The translations under genes were made by a program, and so were the position numbers. The notes under the pieces were generated by a model that did not search any database, had not been told where the DNA came from, and saw nothing but the letters and a program-made list of their open reading frames with translations. A DNA stretch of 64,000 nt from Paraburkholderia sp. BL9I2N2 (lineage in GTDB: Bacteria > Pseudomonadota > Gammaproteobacteria > Burkholderiales > Burkholderiaceae): contig NZ_SMGP01000001.1 in NCBI RefSeq assembly GCF_004339745.1, positions 620,001-684,000 of the forward strand, read 5' to 3'. This document shows positions 49,851 through 61,734 of this stretch, piece by piece (the stretch's first letter is position 1; each line of letters opens with the position of its first letter).

Positions 49851-49990
49851 GGCAATCCGCTAAAGCTGCTTTGCAGCGCCTGAGCGTGCAAACTGGCGTA
49901 GCGAGCTTGCCAGGCACCGTTGGGCTTTCGGGTCTTGATCACGTAGCCCACGTCAAGGTGCGGACGCCGCCCGCACCTATCATCATTCGC

Positions 49991-50518
49991 TTATTTCGAC
50001 GATTGATGCGAGCGCTTCGCGCTGGTCTGGCGCTTCTTGGCGCGCTTGATGTTGCCGCCTTGCGTCACGCGTTCATTGCCGCGTACCACGACCGCTTTGG
50101 CCTTGGGTTTGCGCATCGGGATTTCGCTGGGCTTCACCACGGTCACGACGCGCGGCGCACGGCCCTTACCCGGTTTGGCTTCCACGGCGGCTTCGCGAGC
50201 GCTCGGCAGCGCGCCGCGTTTGGTCTTCACCGCCGGCTGCGCGGCTTCCGGCTTCCAGATCACCAGCAGCTTGCCGATATGCTGGATCGGCGCGGCGTTC
50301 AGCTTGTCGCAGATTTCTTCATAGATCGCGATGCGCTCTTCGCGTTCGTCGCCGAACACGCGGATTTTGATGAGCTGATGAGCACCAAGGTGGACCTTGA
50401 TCTCGGAGAGCACAGCGTCGGTCAAGCCTTCGGCGCCGACGAGCACGACCGGTTTGAGCGCATGTGCCTGGGAGCGCAACTCGGCGCGTTGGTCGGAAGA
50501 GACTTTGAGGGCGGGCAT
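49991..50518 (-). CDS. YhbY-family RNA-binding protein with basic tail
   Basis: 175 residues; E. coli YhbY has about 97. The CRM RNA-binding domain covers the first 100 residues: RAELRSQAHALKPVVLVGAEGLTDAVLSEI, HLGAHQLIKIRVFGDEREER, IQHIGKLLVIWKPE. The remainder is a Lys/Arg-rich, probably disordered tail ending KRAKKRQTSAKRSHQSSK. It associates with pre-50S ribosomes. Divergent from rlmE, as in most proteobacteria. Confidence 0.92.
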   Translation of the reverse strand: MPALKVSSDQRAELRSQAHALKPVVLVGAEGLTDAVLSEIKVHLGAHQLIKIRVFGDEREERIAIYEEICDKLNAAPIQHIGKLLVIWKPEAAQPAVKTKRGALPSAREAAVEAKPGKGRAPRVVTVVKPSEIPMRKPKAKAVVVRGNERVTQGGNIKRAKKRQTSAKRSHQSSK

Positions 50519-50701
50519 GGAAAGTGGGAGACTCGACTAAAATGGCGGCACCTGCATTTCCGAGAGATTCGGCCAATTGCGCAGGGCGGCGCGTCAGAAC
50601 AACAGAATCGCGGATGACTGCCAGTTTTGGCGGTGTCCGCGCGAATTAACCGCGTATTATCCCCTAAAGCGTGTCATAACGCAGCAAGAGTTCAACGCTT
50701 A

Positions 50702-51364
50702 ATGGCAAAAAACAAGTTCAACACGGCGTGGTTGCATGATCACATCAACGACCCGTACGTAAAAATGGCGCAGCGGGAGGGCTATCGTGCCCGTGCAGCC
50801 TACAAGCTCAAAGAAATCGACGAGCAGGACAAGCTGATCCGTCCGGGGCAGGTGATCGTCGACCTCGGCTCGGTGCCGGGCAGTTGGAGTCAGTACGCGC
50901 GTAACAAGCTCGCAAAGGGTTCGCAGCGCGACGCCGAGCGCGAAGGGGGCATTGACGGCACGATCATCGCGCTGGATATCCTCCCCATGGAGCCGATCGC
51001 CGACGTCACGTTCATTCAGGGCGACTTTCGTGAAGACACCGTGCTGGGCCAACTCGAAGAATTGGTCGGAGAACGCCAGGTTGATCTTGTAATTTCGGAT
51101 ATGGCGCCCAACCTGTCGGGAGTGGCGGTGGCGGATGCGGCGCGAATCGAGCATTTATGCGATCTCGCGCTGGAATTCTCACAAAATCACCTGAAGTCGG
51201 ATGGTGCCCTTTTAGTCAAATGCTTTCACGGCAGCGGTTACAGCCAGATTGTCGAAAAGTTCAAGCATCAGTTCAAGGTGGTGGCGGCCCGCAAGCCGAA
51301 AGCCTCGCGGGACAAGTCGTCAGAAACATTTATTTTGGGTAAGCATCTCAAGCGGCCCGCATAG
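50702..51364 (+). CDS. rlmE: 23S rRNA 2'-O-methyltransferase RlmE (RrmJ/FtsJ)
   Basis: 220 residues. The K-D-K-E catalytic tetrad can be seen: Lys in [10 protein letters not shown], Asp in [11 protein letters not shown], Lys in [10 protein letters not shown] and Glu in SSETFILGK. The SAM motif is [14 protein letters not shown]. It methylates U2552 of 23S rRNA. ATG 50702 begins [21 protein letters not shown]. Precedes ftsH, the standard heat-shock neighbour. Confidence 0.96.
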   Translation: MAKNKFNTAWLHDHINDPYVKMAQREGYRARAAYKLKEIDEQDKLIRPGQVIVDLGSVPGSWSQYARNKLAKGSQRDAEREGGIDGTIIALDILPMEPIADVTFIQGDFREDTVLGQLEELVGERQVDLVISDMAPNLSGVAVADAARIEHLCDLALEFSQNHLKSDGALLVKCFHGSGYSQIVEKFKHQFKVVAARKPKASRDKSSETFILGKHLKRPA

Positions 51365-51553
51365 GGGCGCTGCAGGACGGTTCCGCATCTGCCGATAATG
51401 CGATCACGGCCCCGGAAATGGGTGTAGCAATGGCCCGCTGCGCTATTTCTGTGGTAGTGAAACCTTATGGCAGGGGTCTGCGGACTGGATTAGAATGCTT
51501 TCGTGGTGCCGCAAGGCAAATGTAGGCGCCCGTCTAAGTGAAGGAGTGGTGCT

Positions 51554-53443
<1,890 letters not shown>

Positions 53444-53463
53444 TAGGCGACCAGTAGAAAGTG

Positions 53464-53494
53464 CGGGCCGGTGTGTTTCACACCGGCCCGTTTT
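53464..53494 (+). terminator. Intrinsic terminator after ftsH
   Basis: CGGGCCGGTGTG pairs perfectly with CACACCGGCCCG around TTT, then TTTT. It lies 20 bases after the ftsH stop and rules out upstream starts for folP. Confidence 0.85.
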
Positions 53495-53526
53495 GCATTT
53501 ATCCGTTTTGCGTGAAGCACCACCAC

Positions 53527-54426
53527 GTGTCGAAAGTCGAATTCCCTTCTTTGCCTATTCCCGAGCCGCTGCAATGCGGCCGCTTCAAGCTGACCTTTGA
53601 ACGCCCGTTGGTCATGGGCATTCTGAACGTCACGCCCGATTCTTTTTCCGACGGCGGCAAGTACGCGATGCGCGGCGATGCGTTGCGCCAGGCCGAGCGC
53701 ATGATGCTCGACGGCGCGGACATCATCGATATCGGCGGCGAATCGACGCGTCCCGGCGCGCCCCCAGTGCCGCTCGACGAAGAGCTGGAGCGGGTGATCC
53801 CGCTCGTCGAGCAACTGCGCGGCGCGAATGTACCGTTGTCTGTCGACACCTACAAGCCCGAAGTGATGCGCCACACGTTGGCTGCGGGGGCGGATCTGAT
53901 CAACGACATCTGGGGCTTCCGGATGCCCGGCGCAATCGACGCGGTGCGCGACAGTGAATGCGGCCTGTGCGTCATGCACATGCTTGGCGAGCCGCAGACC
54001 ATGCAGCTCGGCGAGCCCGTCTATGATGATGTAGTGAGCGAGGTTCGGGATTTTCTCGAGGAGCGTGTCGAGGCGCTGAAGCGGGCGGGCATCGCGCGTG
54101 CTCGTATCAGCGTGGACCCAGGTTTCGGCTTCGGCAAGTCCGTAGTCGAGCATAATTACGCGCTGCTTGCACACTTGCCGGAAACGGCGCCGCGAGCGGA
54201 GCCGCCGTACCCGATTCTTGCCGGCATGTCGCGCAAGTCGATGGTCGGCGCGGTGGTGGGACGGCCGGCGCCGGACCGCGTCGCGGGCAGTATTGCGGCG
54301 GCGGTGTGCGCCGCTGAACGGGGCGCTGCGATTCTGCGCGTGCACGACGTCGCGCAAACAGTAGATGCATTGAAAGTATGGGCAGCCATGCGCGACGCGG
54401 CGAAGCACAGCCGCGCGCGCGGTTGA
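53527..54426 (+). CDS. folP: Dihydropteroate synthase
   Basis: 299 residues, TIM barrel. VMGILNVTPDSFSDGG, IIDIGGESTRPGAPPV, PLSVDTYKPEV, DLINDIWGF and ISVDPGFGFGKSVVEHN are the pterin- and sulfonamide-binding blocks. It joins p-aminobenzoate to the pterin in folate synthesis and is the sulfonamide target. GTG 53527 was chosen (GTG 53512 is the alternative), as longer starts lie inside the ftsH terminator. glmM follows 27 bases later. Confidence 0.95.
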   Translation: MSKVEFPSLPIPEPLQCGRFKLTFERPLVMGILNVTPDSFSDGGKYAMRGDALRQAERMMLDGADIIDIGGESTRPGAPPVPLDEELERVIPLVEQLRGANVPLSVDTYKPEVMRHTLAAGADLINDIWGFRMPGAIDAVRDSECGLCVMHMLGEPQTMQLGEPVYDDVVSEVRDFLEERVEALKRAGIARARISVDPGFGFGKSVVEHNYALLAHLPETAPRAEPPYPILAGMSRKSMVGAVVGRPAPDRVAGSIAAAVCAAERGAAILRVHDVAQTVDALKVWAAMRDAAKHSRARG

Positions 54427-54453
54427 ACCCACAGCCAAGGAGGAAGATAAAAC

Positions 54454-55812
54454 ATGGCACGTCGTTATTTCGGAACGGACGGCATTCGGGGCAAAGTCGG
54501 CGAAGGACCTATCACGCCGGAGTTTGTATTGCGGCTCGGCTACGCGGCCGGCAAGGTATTGGCAGGCGCGGACCGCTGGGCGAGGACAGGCACGCGGCCA
54601 ACTGTGTTGATCGGTAAAGACACGCGGGTGTCGGGCTACATGCTCGAAGCCGCGCTCGAATCGGGTTTTTCCGCGGCCGGTGTGGATGTGATGCTGGCCG
54701 GCCCGATGCCGACCCCCGGCATCGCCTATCTGACGCGCGCGTTGCGGCTTGCCGCGGGCGTGGTCATCAGCGCATCGCACAACCCGTACTACGACAACGG
54801 CATCAAATTTTTCTCCGCCGACGGCAACAAGCTGCCGGACGAAGTGGAAGCGCTGATCGAAGAGCAACTCGATTTGCCGCTCGCCTGTGCCGCATCCGAG
54901 CAACTCGGCAAGGCGCGGCGTCTCGACGACGCGGCGGGCCGCTACATCGAGTTCTGCAAGAGCACGTTTCCCGCTGCGTTCGATCTGCGTGGTCTGAAAC
55001 TGGTGGTCGACTGCGCGCATGGCGCCGCGTATGACGTCGCGCCGCATGTGTTCCACGAACTCGGCGCCGAAGTGATTCCGATCGGCGTCGCGCCGAACGG
55101 CTTCAACATCAACGACGGTGTCGGCGCGACCGCACCGGATGCGCTGGTGCGCGCTGTGCGCGCGAATCATGCGGACCTGGGCATTGCGCTCGATGGCGAC
55201 GCTGATCGTCTGCAGGTGGTCGATTCGGCAGGGCGCCTCTATAACGGCGACGAACTGCTGTACGTCCTGGTCAAGGATCGTGTTGCGACCGACGGCAAGG
55301 TGGAAGGCGCGGTCGGCACCTTGATGACGAATATGGCGGTGGAAGTGGCGCTGCAGGAAGCCGGCGTGAAGTTCGTCCGCGCGGCGGTCGGCGACCGCTA
55401 CGTGCTCGAGCAGTTGCGCGAACACGGCTGGCAACTCGGCGCGGAAGGCTCCGGCCATATTCTTTCACTCGACCGCCATTCCACGGGCGACGGCATTGTG
55501 TCCGCGTTGCTGGTGCTCGCGGCCATGAAACGCAGCGAAAAATCGCTCGCCGACCTGCTCGACGGCGTCACGCTGTTCCCGCAGAAGCTGATCAACGTGC
55601 GCATGAAGCCCGACGCGGACTGGAAGAGCAGCGACGTGATCCGCCGTGCCATCGCCAAGGCCGAGAGCGCGCTGAACGGCCGCGGCCGCGTGCTGATCCG
55701 CGCGTCCGGCACGGAGCCGGTGCTGCGCGTGATGGTCGAAGCGGAGAATGTCGCCGACGCGCTTCAGCATGCGGAGTCGATTGCCGACGCGGTGAAAGAG
55801 GCTACGGCGTAA
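54454..55812 (+). CDS. glmM: Phosphoglucosamine mutase
   Basis: 452 residues. The catalytic phosphoserine is Ser108 in [14 protein letters not shown]; the metal loop is [13 protein letters not shown]; the C-terminal domain has [17 protein letters not shown]. It converts glucosamine 6-phosphate to glucosamine 1-phosphate for UDP-GlcNAc. AGGAGG lies about 10 bases before the ATG. The rlmE-ftsH-folP-glmM order is conserved from E. coli. Confidence 0.97.
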   Translation: MARRYFGTDGIRGKVGEGPITPEFVLRLGYAAGKVLAGADRWARTGTRPTVLIGKDTRVSGYMLEAALESGFSAAGVDVMLAGPMPTPGIAYLTRALRLAAGVVISASHNPYYDNGIKFFSADGNKLPDEVEALIEEQLDLPLACAASEQLGKARRLDDAAGRYIEFCKSTFPAAFDLRGLKLVVDCAHGAAYDVAPHVFHELGAEVIPIGVAPNGFNINDGVGATAPDALVRAVRANHADLGIALDGDADRLQVVDSAGRLYNGDELLYVLVKDRVATDGKVEGAVGTLMTNMAVEVALQEAGVKFVRAAVGDRYVLEQLREHGWQLGAEGSGHILSLDRHSTGDGIVSALLVLAAMKRSEKSLADLLDGVTLFPQKLINVRMKPDADWKSSDVIRRAIAKAESALNGRGRVLIRASGTEPVLRVMVEAENVADALQHAESIADAVKEATA

Positions 55813-56114
55813 GCCACGTGCATTAGCGGCACAGCGCGGCGGGGCGATGGCAACATCGCCCCGCCGCGCTGTGCCGCCCATTCGCAACCAGCCACCGGTA
55901 ACCCGCCACCAAACCCCACCGCCACCCCCCGTCTCCACCAACCCTGTCCCACCCGCGGCCCATTGCTGCACCACCCGGCCTCACTCATCTTCCCCGAACA
56001 CGCACCCGCAAACGTTCGCGCCCCATCTTTTTCGCCTAATCTGTAGAGCGACGCCCCGATCGTCGCGAAACCGGCAATTTCTCCGTTCAAGCGCCTTTCA
56101 GGTCTGTAATCCAA
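55813..56114. other. glmM-pstS intergenic region, with long hairpin and C-rich tract
   Basis: About 300 bases without a gene. It holds the 24-bp perfect hairpin at 55826-55877, then a strikingly C-rich, G-poor plus strand (55878-56010, with runs such as CCCACC and CCCCCC), then the Pho boxes. An open frame here (plus 55847-56377) is a composition artefact. Confidence 0.6.
55826..55877. repeat. 24-bp perfect inverted repeat with GCAA loop
   Basis: Left arm 55826-55849 and right arm 55854-55877 are exact reverse complements for all 24 bases (left arm begins GCGGCACAGCGC), with a GCAA tetraloop at 55850-55853. It begins 14 bases after the glmM stop. No T run follows, so it may be a rho-independent terminator of unusual form or a 3' RNA-stabilising element. 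Confidence 0.9.
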
Positions 56115-56169
56115 CTGTCACATCCGTTTCACGGTCAGTCACGTTACTGTCACAAAGAGACCCTAAGCT
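56115..56169 (+). promoter_or_regulatory. Tandem Pho boxes and -10 of the pst operon
   Basis: Four PhoB-type repeats: CTGTCAC (56115), GTTTCAC (56126), CAGTCAC (56136) and CTGTCAC (56147), spaced 10-11 bases. The last unit ends 10 bases before a TAAGCT -10 (56164-56169), as in PhoB-activated promoters where the box replaces the -35. PhoB is encoded in the same cluster. Confidence 0.85.
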
Positions 56170-56219
56170 TCGCGGTGTTCGTCTTACACGCTCACACCGC
56201 TCACACCTTTGGAGGTCTC

Positions 56220-57251
56220 ATGAAATTGATGCAAACCGTGTTCGCTGGCGTCGCTGGCGCGCTTTTCGCGATCGCAGCGCAAGCCGCAGACATCACCGGC
56301 GCGGGCAGCACCTTCGCAGCACCGATTTACACGAAGTGGGCCGACTCGTATCAGAAGTCCGGCGGCGGCAAGGTTAACTATCAGGGCATCGGTTCGTCGG
56401 GCGGCGTGAAGCAGATCGTCGCGAAGACCGTCGACTTCGCCGGTTCGGACGCTCCGTTGAAGGACGACGAACTCGCCAAAGAAGGCCTGTTCCAGTTCCC
56501 GACGGTGGTCGGCGGCGTGGTGCCGGTCGTCAACGTGCCGGGCGTGAAGCCGGCTGAACTGACGCTGTCGGGCGAAGTGCTCGGCGACATCTATCTGGGC
56601 AAGATCAAGAAGTGGAACGATCCGGCGATCGTTGCGCTGAACCCGAAGGTCAAGCTGCCGGATACCGACATCGCCGTGGTTCGCCGCGCCGATGGTTCGG
56701 GCACCAGCTTCATCTGGACGAACTATCTGTCGAAGGTCAACGCAGACTGGAAGTCGAAGGTCGGTGAAGGTTCGACGGTCAACTGGCCGACGGGCACGGG
56801 CGGCAAGGGCAACGACGGCGTCGCGGCCTTCGTGCAACGTCTGCCGGGCGCAATCGGCTACGTGGAATGGGCGTACGCGAAGCAGAACCACATGACGTAT
56901 GTGGCGTTGAAGAATTCGTCGGGCGCAGTGGTCGAGCCGAAGACGGACACCTTCAAGGCAGCGGCAGCAGGCGCGGACTGGTCGAAGTCGTTCTACCAGA
57001 TCCTGACGAACGAGCCGGGCAAGAACGCATGGCCGATCGTCGGCGCGACGTTCGTGCTGGTTCACACGACGCAGGACAAGGCGCCGCAAGGCACCGAAAC
57101 GCTGAAGTTCTTCGACTGGGCATTCAAGAACGGCACGCAAGCCGCAAACGATCTGGACTACATCTCGTTGCCGGATTCGGTCGTGTCGGAAATCCGCACG
57201 CAGTGGAAGTCGAAGGTGAAGGACGCTTCGGGCAAGGCAATCGCCGAGTAA
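56220..57251 (+). CDS. pstS: Phosphate ABC transporter substrate-binding protein PstS
   Basis: 343 residues. A signal peptide ([20 protein letters not shown]) precedes the binding fold: [63 protein letters not shown] and [17 protein letters not shown] loops that bind phosphate. ATG 56220 has a GGAGG ribosome site 5 bases before. It delivers phosphate to PstCA. First gene of the Pho-controlled operon. Confidence 0.96.
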   Translation: MKLMQTVFAGVAGALFAIAAQAADITGAGSTFAAPIYTKWADSYQKSGGGKVNYQGIGSSGGVKQIVAKTVDFAGSDAPLKDDELAKEGLFQFPTVVGGVVPVVNVPGVKPAELTLSGEVLGDIYLGKIKKWNDPAIVALNPKVKLPDTDIAVVRRADGSGTSFIWTNYLSKVNADWKSKVGEGSTVNWPTGTGGKGNDGVAAFVQRLPGAIGYVEWAYAKQNHMTYVALKNSSGAVVEPKTDTFKAAAAGADWSKSFYQILTNEPGKNAWPIVGATFVLVHTTQDKAPQGTETLKFFDWAFKNGTQAANDLDYISLPDSVVSEIRTQWKSKVKDASGKAIAE

Positions 57252-57296
57252 AAGAGGCAATGAGCACAGCGCTCAGCATCCGTAGTACGTAACACG

Positions 57297-57324
57297 TTGG
57301 CCGTCCTCATGCGAGGACGGCCAA
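57297..57324 (+). repeat. Intercistronic hairpin between pstS and pstC
   Basis: TTGGCCGTCCTC pairs exactly with GAGGACGGCCAA (12 bp) around ATGC. No T run follows, so it is more likely a 3' stabiliser or partial terminator than a full stop. Such a hairpin after a binding-protein gene often helps it accumulate more mRNA than the membrane genes. Confidence 0.75.
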
Positions 57325-57399
57325 TGGCTTTAACCACCGGCACTACCGGCCGCACGACACGTGTCATACGGCAACTGGAAACAGGTCCATCAGGCTCTC

Positions 57400-58401
57400 A
57401 TGTCCGATATCCAATTAGCGTCCGGCGCGAGCAGGTCGACCCCGCCCGGCAGCGCTTCGCAGCAGAAAGCGCCTAGCCGCGCCGGCGACGTGATCTTCGG
57501 CGGTCTCACGCGCCTCGCCGCCATCATCACCTTGTTGCTGCTCGGCGGCATCATCGTTTCGCTGATCGTCGCGTCCTTGCCGTCGATCAAGCAATTCGGC
57601 CTCAGCTTCCTGTGGACCGCCGACTGGGATCCACCCAGCAAGCAATTCGGCGCTCTGGTGCCGATCTACGGCACGATCGCCACGTCGATCATTGCACTCA
57701 TCATCGCGGTGCCCGTCAGCTTCGGCATCGCGCTTTTCCTGACTGAACTCGCGCCCGCGTGGCTGCGCCGCCCGCTCGGCATCGCGATCGAACTGCTCGC
57801 CGCGATTCCGTCGATCGTGTACGGCATGTGGGGTCTGCTGGTGTTCGCGCCGATCTTCGCGACGTGGTTCGAAAAGCCGCTCGGCGCGGTGCTCGGCGGC
57901 ATTCCGGTGGTTGGGGCGCTGTTTCAGGGCGCGCCGATCGGCATCGGCATCCTGTGCGCGGGTGTGATTCTCGCGATCATGATCATTCCGTACATCGCCT
58001 CGGTGATGCGCGACGTGTTCGAAGTCACGCCGGTCTTGCTGAAGGAATCGGCGTACGGCATCGGCTGCACGACGTGGGAAGTGATGTGGAAGATCGTGCT
58101 GCCCTTCACCAAGAGCGGCGTGATCGGCGGCGTGATGCTGGGTCTGGGCCGCGCGCTCGGCGAGACCATGGCTGTCACGTTCGTGATCGGCAACACCAAT
58201 CTGCTCGACAACGTGTCGCTGTTTTCGCCGGGCAACAGCATTACGTCGGCGCTCGCCAACGAATTCGCCGAAGCGGATCCGGGTCTGCATACGTCGGCGT
58301 TGATGGAACTCGGCCTCATCCTGTTCGTGATTACTTTCATCGTGCTGGCGATCTCCAAGGTCATGCTGCTTCGCCTCGAAAAAGGGGAGGGCGCGAAATG
58401 A
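57400..58401 (+). CDS. pstC: Phosphate ABC transporter permease PstC
   Basis: 333 residues with about six membrane helices. [55 protein letters not shown] and the inner-membrane coupling motif [20 protein letters not shown] are typical. ATG 57400 was preferred to GTG 57361. It pairs with PstA in the membrane; their genes overlap by ATGA. Confidence 0.95.
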   Translation: MSDIQLASGASRSTPPGSASQQKAPSRAGDVIFGGLTRLAAIITLLLLGGIIVSLIVASLPSIKQFGLSFLWTADWDPPSKQFGALVPIYGTIATSIIALIIAVPVSFGIALFLTELAPAWLRRPLGIAIELLAAIPSIVYGMWGLLVFAPIFATWFEKPLGAVLGGIPVVGALFQGAPIGIGILCAGVILAIMIIPYIASVMRDVFEVTPVLLKESAYGIGCTTWEVMWKIVLPFTKSGVIGGVMLGLGRALGETMAVTFVIGNTNLLDNVSLFSPGNSITSALANEFAEADPGLHTSALMELGLILFVITFIVLAISKVMLLRLEKGEGAK

Positions 58402-59294
58402 GCCAGCCCACTTTGAATATGCCGGGTTCGAACGACGCGGTCGCGCTCGAAGCGATGCGCGTGCGTCTGCAAGGCCGCCGCCGCATGAAGAACGCGGTTG
58501 CGCTGACCATGTCGCTCGCCGCGATGGCGTTCGGCCTGATCTGGCTGATCTGGATTCTGTACACGACCTTGCGCCTCGGTATCGGTGGCTTGTCGGTCGA
58601 GTTGTTCACGCAATCGACGCCGCCGCCGAACACCGACGGCGGTGGTCTCGCCAATGCGATCGTCGGCAGCCTGATGCTGGTCGGACTCGCGACTTTCGTC
58701 GGCACGCCGATCGGTATTCTGGCGGGCGTCTATCTTGCCGAATACGGTCAGAAGGGTTGGCTCGCGAGTTTCACGCGCTTCATCAACGACATTCTGTTGT
58801 CGGCGCCCTCGATCGTGGTGGGTCTGTTCGTCTACGCGCTGGTCGTCGCGAAGATGGGCCACTTCAGCGGCTGGGCCGGCGTATTCGCGCTCGCCTTGCT
58901 GCAGATTCCGATCGTGATCCGCACCACGGAAAACATGCTGAAACTGGTGCCGAACGCATTGCGTGAAGCGGCTTTCGCACTCGGCACGCCGAAGTGGAAG
59001 ATGGTGCTGTCGATCACGCTGAAGGCGTCGATCGCGGGTATCGTCACCGGCGTGTTGCTCGGCGTGGCGCGTATCGCAGGAGAAACCGCGCCGCTGCTCT
59101 TCACGGCGCTGTCGAATCAGTTCTTCTCGATGGACATGGGCCAGCCGGTCGCGAACCTGCCGGTCACGATCTACAAGTTTGCGATGAGCCCGTTCGCGCA
59201 GTGGCAATCGCTCGCGTGGGCCGGCGTTTTCCTGATCACGCTCGCGGTGCTGGGACTGAACATCCTCGCGCGCACGATCTTCTCGAACAAGTAA
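58398..59294 (+). CDS. pstA: Phosphate ABC transporter permease PstA
   Basis: 298 residues, six helices. [54 protein letters not shown] and the coupling motif [20 protein letters not shown] are the PstA marks. Start ATG 58398 overlaps the pstC stop by four bases. It forms the phosphate channel with PstC. Confidence 0.96.
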   Translation: MSQPTLNMPGSNDAVALEAMRVRLQGRRRMKNAVALTMSLAAMAFGLIWLIWILYTTLRLGIGGLSVELFTQSTPPPNTDGGGLANAIVGSLMLVGLATFVGTPIGILAGVYLAEYGQKGWLASFTRFINDILLSAPSIVVGLFVYALVVAKMGHFSGWAGVFALALLQIPIVIRTTENMLKLVPNALREAAFALGTPKWKMVLSITLKASIAGIVTGVLLGVARIAGETAPLLFTALSNQFFSMDMGQPVANLPVTIYKFAMSPFAQWQSLAWAGVFLITLAVLGLNILARTIFSNK

Positions 59295-59311
59295 GGGCGG
59301 AGTGTAATCCG

Positions 59312-60160
59312 ATGAATATGGCAGAAACTCAACTCAATCCGATCGCGCGTCCCACTGCGCCCGCCGGTTTCGATCCCGCCCAGAGTGGCCAGTCGCAGGC
59401 GTCGTCGCGCCCGAAGATCGAGATCAACGACCTGAACTTCTTCTACGGCAAGTATCACGCGCTGAAGAACATCAATCTGCAGATTCCCGAAGGCAAGGTG
59501 ACCGCATTCATCGGCCCGTCGGGCTGCGGCAAGTCCACGCTGCTGCGTACGCTGAACAAGATGTACGCGCTCTATCCGGAACAGCGCGCCGAAGGCGAGA
59601 TCCTGATGGACGGCGAAAACCTGCTGACCTCCAAGCGCGATATCTCGCTCTTGCGCGCGCGGATCGGCATGGTGTTTCAGAAGCCGACGCCGTTTCCGAT
59701 GTCGATCTACGACAACATCGCGTTCGGCGTGAAGATGTTCGAAACGCTGCCGCGCTCGGAAATGGACGACCGCGTGGAATGGGCGCTGACCAAGGCCGCG
59801 CTGTGGAACGAAGTGAAGGACAAGCTCGGCCAGAGCGGCTACGGTCTGTCGGGCGGCCAGCAGCAGCGTCTGTGCATTGCGCGCGGTATCGCGATTCGTC
59901 CGGAAGTGCTCCTGCTCGACGAGCCGTGCTCGGCGCTGGACCCGATTTCGACGGGCCGTATCGAAGAGTTGATCGCCGAACTGAAGAGCGATTACACGGT
60001 GGTGATCGTCACGCACAACATGCAACAGGCGGCTCGCTGTTCGGACTACACTGCCTACATGTACCTCGGCGAGTTGATCGAATTCGGCGATACCGAAAAG
60101 ATCTTCATCAAGCCGGTCCGCAAGGAAACCGAGGATTACATCACTGGCCGCTTCGGTTAA
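59312..60160 (+). CDS. pstB: Phosphate ABC transporter ATP-binding protein PstB
   Basis: 282 residues. Walker [10 protein letters not shown]-loop [11 protein letters not shown], signature [14 protein letters not shown], Walker [13 protein letters not shown] and switch His in [11 protein letters not shown]. The first ~35 residues are a low-complexity extension. It powers the Pst importer. A second in-frame ATG lies at 59318. phoU follows after 28 bases. Confidence 0.96.
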   Translation: MNMAETQLNPIARPTAPAGFDPAQSGQSQASSRPKIEINDLNFFYGKYHALKNINLQIPEGKVTAFIGPSGCGKSTLLRTLNKMYALYPEQRAEGEILMDGENLLTSKRDISLLRARIGMVFQKPTPFPMSIYDNIAFGVKMFETLPRSEMDDRVEWALTKAALWNEVKDKLGQSGYGLSGGQQQRLCIARGIAIRPEVLLLDEPCSALDPISTGRIEELIAELKSDYTVVIVTHNMQQAARCSDYTAYMYLGELIEFGDTEKIFIKPVRKETEDYITGRFG

Positions 60161-60188
60161 AACGCCGAGCAAAACAAGGGAGTACGAC

Positions 60189-60893
60189 ATGTCCGACAAA
60201 CACCTGTCCAGCCAGTTCGACGCCGACCTGAATCTGGTTTCCTCCAAGGTGCTCGAAATGGGCGGTCTGGTCGAATCGCAGATCGTCAAGGCCATGCAGG
60301 CGCTCAACGAATTCGATCTCGACATCGCCGAACAGGTGATCGCCGCGGAAGAGCGCCTGAACAAGATGGAAGTGGAAATCGACGAAGAGTGCAGCAACAT
60401 CATCGCGCGCCGTCAGCCGGCCGCGCGTGACCTGCGCCTGCTGATCGCGATTTCGAAGACCATCACGAATCTCGAGCGCGCCGGCGACGAAGCCGAAAAA
60501 ATCGCCAAGCGCACCAAGCGTTTGATGGAAGACGGCGCCTCGCGCACCATCAATATCGCCGAGATCAAGTTGTCGGGTGAAATGGCGGTGTCGATTCTGC
60601 GCCGCGCGCTCGACGCGTTCGCGCGCCTCGACACGGTCGCCGCCGCGCAGATCGTGCGCGACGATAAAGCGATCGACGAAGAATTCCGCGCTTTCGTGCG
60701 CAAGCTGATTTCGTACATGACGGAAGATCCGCGTTCGATCTCGGTGGGCCTCGACTTCCTCTTTATCGCCAAGGCGATCGAGCGGATCGGCGACCACGCG
60801 AAGAACATCGCCGAATTCATCATCTACATCGTCAAGGGCACGGACGTGCGGCACAAGTCGCGCGACGCGCTCGAACGCGAAGCACTCAGTTAA
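60189..60893 (+). CDS. phoU: Phosphate signalling protein PhoU
   Basis: 234 residues, two three-helix PhoU repeats, each with an E(D)xxxD metal-binding line: LNKMEVEIDEECSNI and KAIDEEFRAFV. It conveys the state of the Pst transporter to PhoR and keeps the regulon off in high phosphate. It lies between pstB and phoB, the order typical of beta-proteobacteria in which phoU is grouped with the transporter and sensor. Confidence 0.96.
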   Translation: MSDKHLSSQFDADLNLVSSKVLEMGGLVESQIVKAMQALNEFDLDIAEQVIAAEERLNKMEVEIDEECSNIIARRQPAARDLRLLIAISKTITNLERAGDEAEKIAKRTKRLMEDGASRTINIAEIKLSGEMAVSILRRALDAFARLDTVAAAQIVRDDKAIDEEFRAFVRKLISYMTEDPRSISVGLDFLFIAKAIERIGDHAKNIAEFIIYIVKGTDVRHKSRDALEREALS

Positions 60894-60919
60894 TCCAGAT
60901 ATAAGGACCAGAGGTGCCG

Positions 60920-61621
60920 ATGCCCAGCAGCATTCTCGTCATTGAAGATGAGCCCGCCATTTCCGAACTGATTTCGGTCAATCTTCAACACGCCGGTCAC
61001 TGCCCGATTCGCGCGTACAACGCGGAACAGGCGCAGAACCTGATCAGCGACGTACTGCCCGACCTCGTCCTGCTCGACTGGATGTTGCCGGGAAAATCGG
61101 GCATCGCGTTCGCTCGCGATCTGCGCAACAACGAGCGCACGAAGCATATTCCGATCATCATGCTGACCGCGCGTGGCGATGAGCAGGACAAAGTGCTCGG
61201 CCTCGAAATCGGCGCCGACGACTACGTCACCAAGCCGTTCTCGCCGAAGGAACTGATGGCGCGCATCAAGGCGGTGTTGCGCCGCCGTGCGCCGCAGTTG
61301 ACCGAAGACGTGGTCGCGATCAACGGCCTCAAGCTCGATCCGGCAACCCACCGCGTGGCTGCGCATGCCGAAGGCAGCGAGATCAAGCTCGATCTCGGCC
61401 CGACGGAATTCCGTCTGCTGCACTTTTTCATGACGCACCCGGAGCGCGTGCACAGCCGCACGCAACTGCTCGATCAGGTTTGGGGCGACCACGTGTTCGT
61501 CGAAGAGCGCACGGTGGACGTGCATATCAAGCGTCTGCGCGCGGCTCTCAAGCCTGCTGGATGCGATGCTATGATTGAGACAGTGCGCGGCAGCGGCTAC
61601 CGGCTTGCGAAGAGCGCCTGA
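60920..61621 (+). CDS. phoB: Phosphate regulon response regulator PhoB
   Basis: 233 residues. Receiver domain: acidic pocket EDE (9-11), phospho-acceptor Asp53 (LLDWMLPGKSG), switch Thr and Lys in YVTKPFSPKELMARI. OmpR-type winged helix: LDLGPTEFRLLHFFMTHPERVHSR with DQVWGDHVFVEERTVDVHIKRLR. It activates promoters such as the Pho-box set before pstS. ATG 60920 was preferred to GTG 60914. Confidence 0.96.
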   Translation: MPSSILVIEDEPAISELISVNLQHAGHCPIRAYNAEQAQNLISDVLPDLVLLDWMLPGKSGIAFARDLRNNERTKHIPIIMLTARGDEQDKVLGLEIGADDYVTKPFSPKELMARIKAVLRRRAPQLTEDVVAINGLKLDPATHRVAAHAEGSEIKLDLGPTEFRLLHFFMTHPERVHSRTQLLDQVWGDHVFVEERTVDVHIKRLRAALKPAGCDAMIETVRGSGYRLAKSA

Positions 61622-61734
61622 CGCTCGCTCAGCGGTGGCGCTGTTCGAGCCCGCTTCGGATACGTCATCTTCGCAACGATAGGCGCCGCGGTTCCCATCA
61701 CGGCGCATAGGCCTTTCTCTTCGATCGCTAGACC

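Noticed and set aside
55847..56377. 176-residue plus-strand open frame upstream of and into pstS
   Set aside because: Pro/Thr/Arg-rich translation of the C-rich tract; it includes the Pho boxes and overlaps the pstS signal sequence in another frame.
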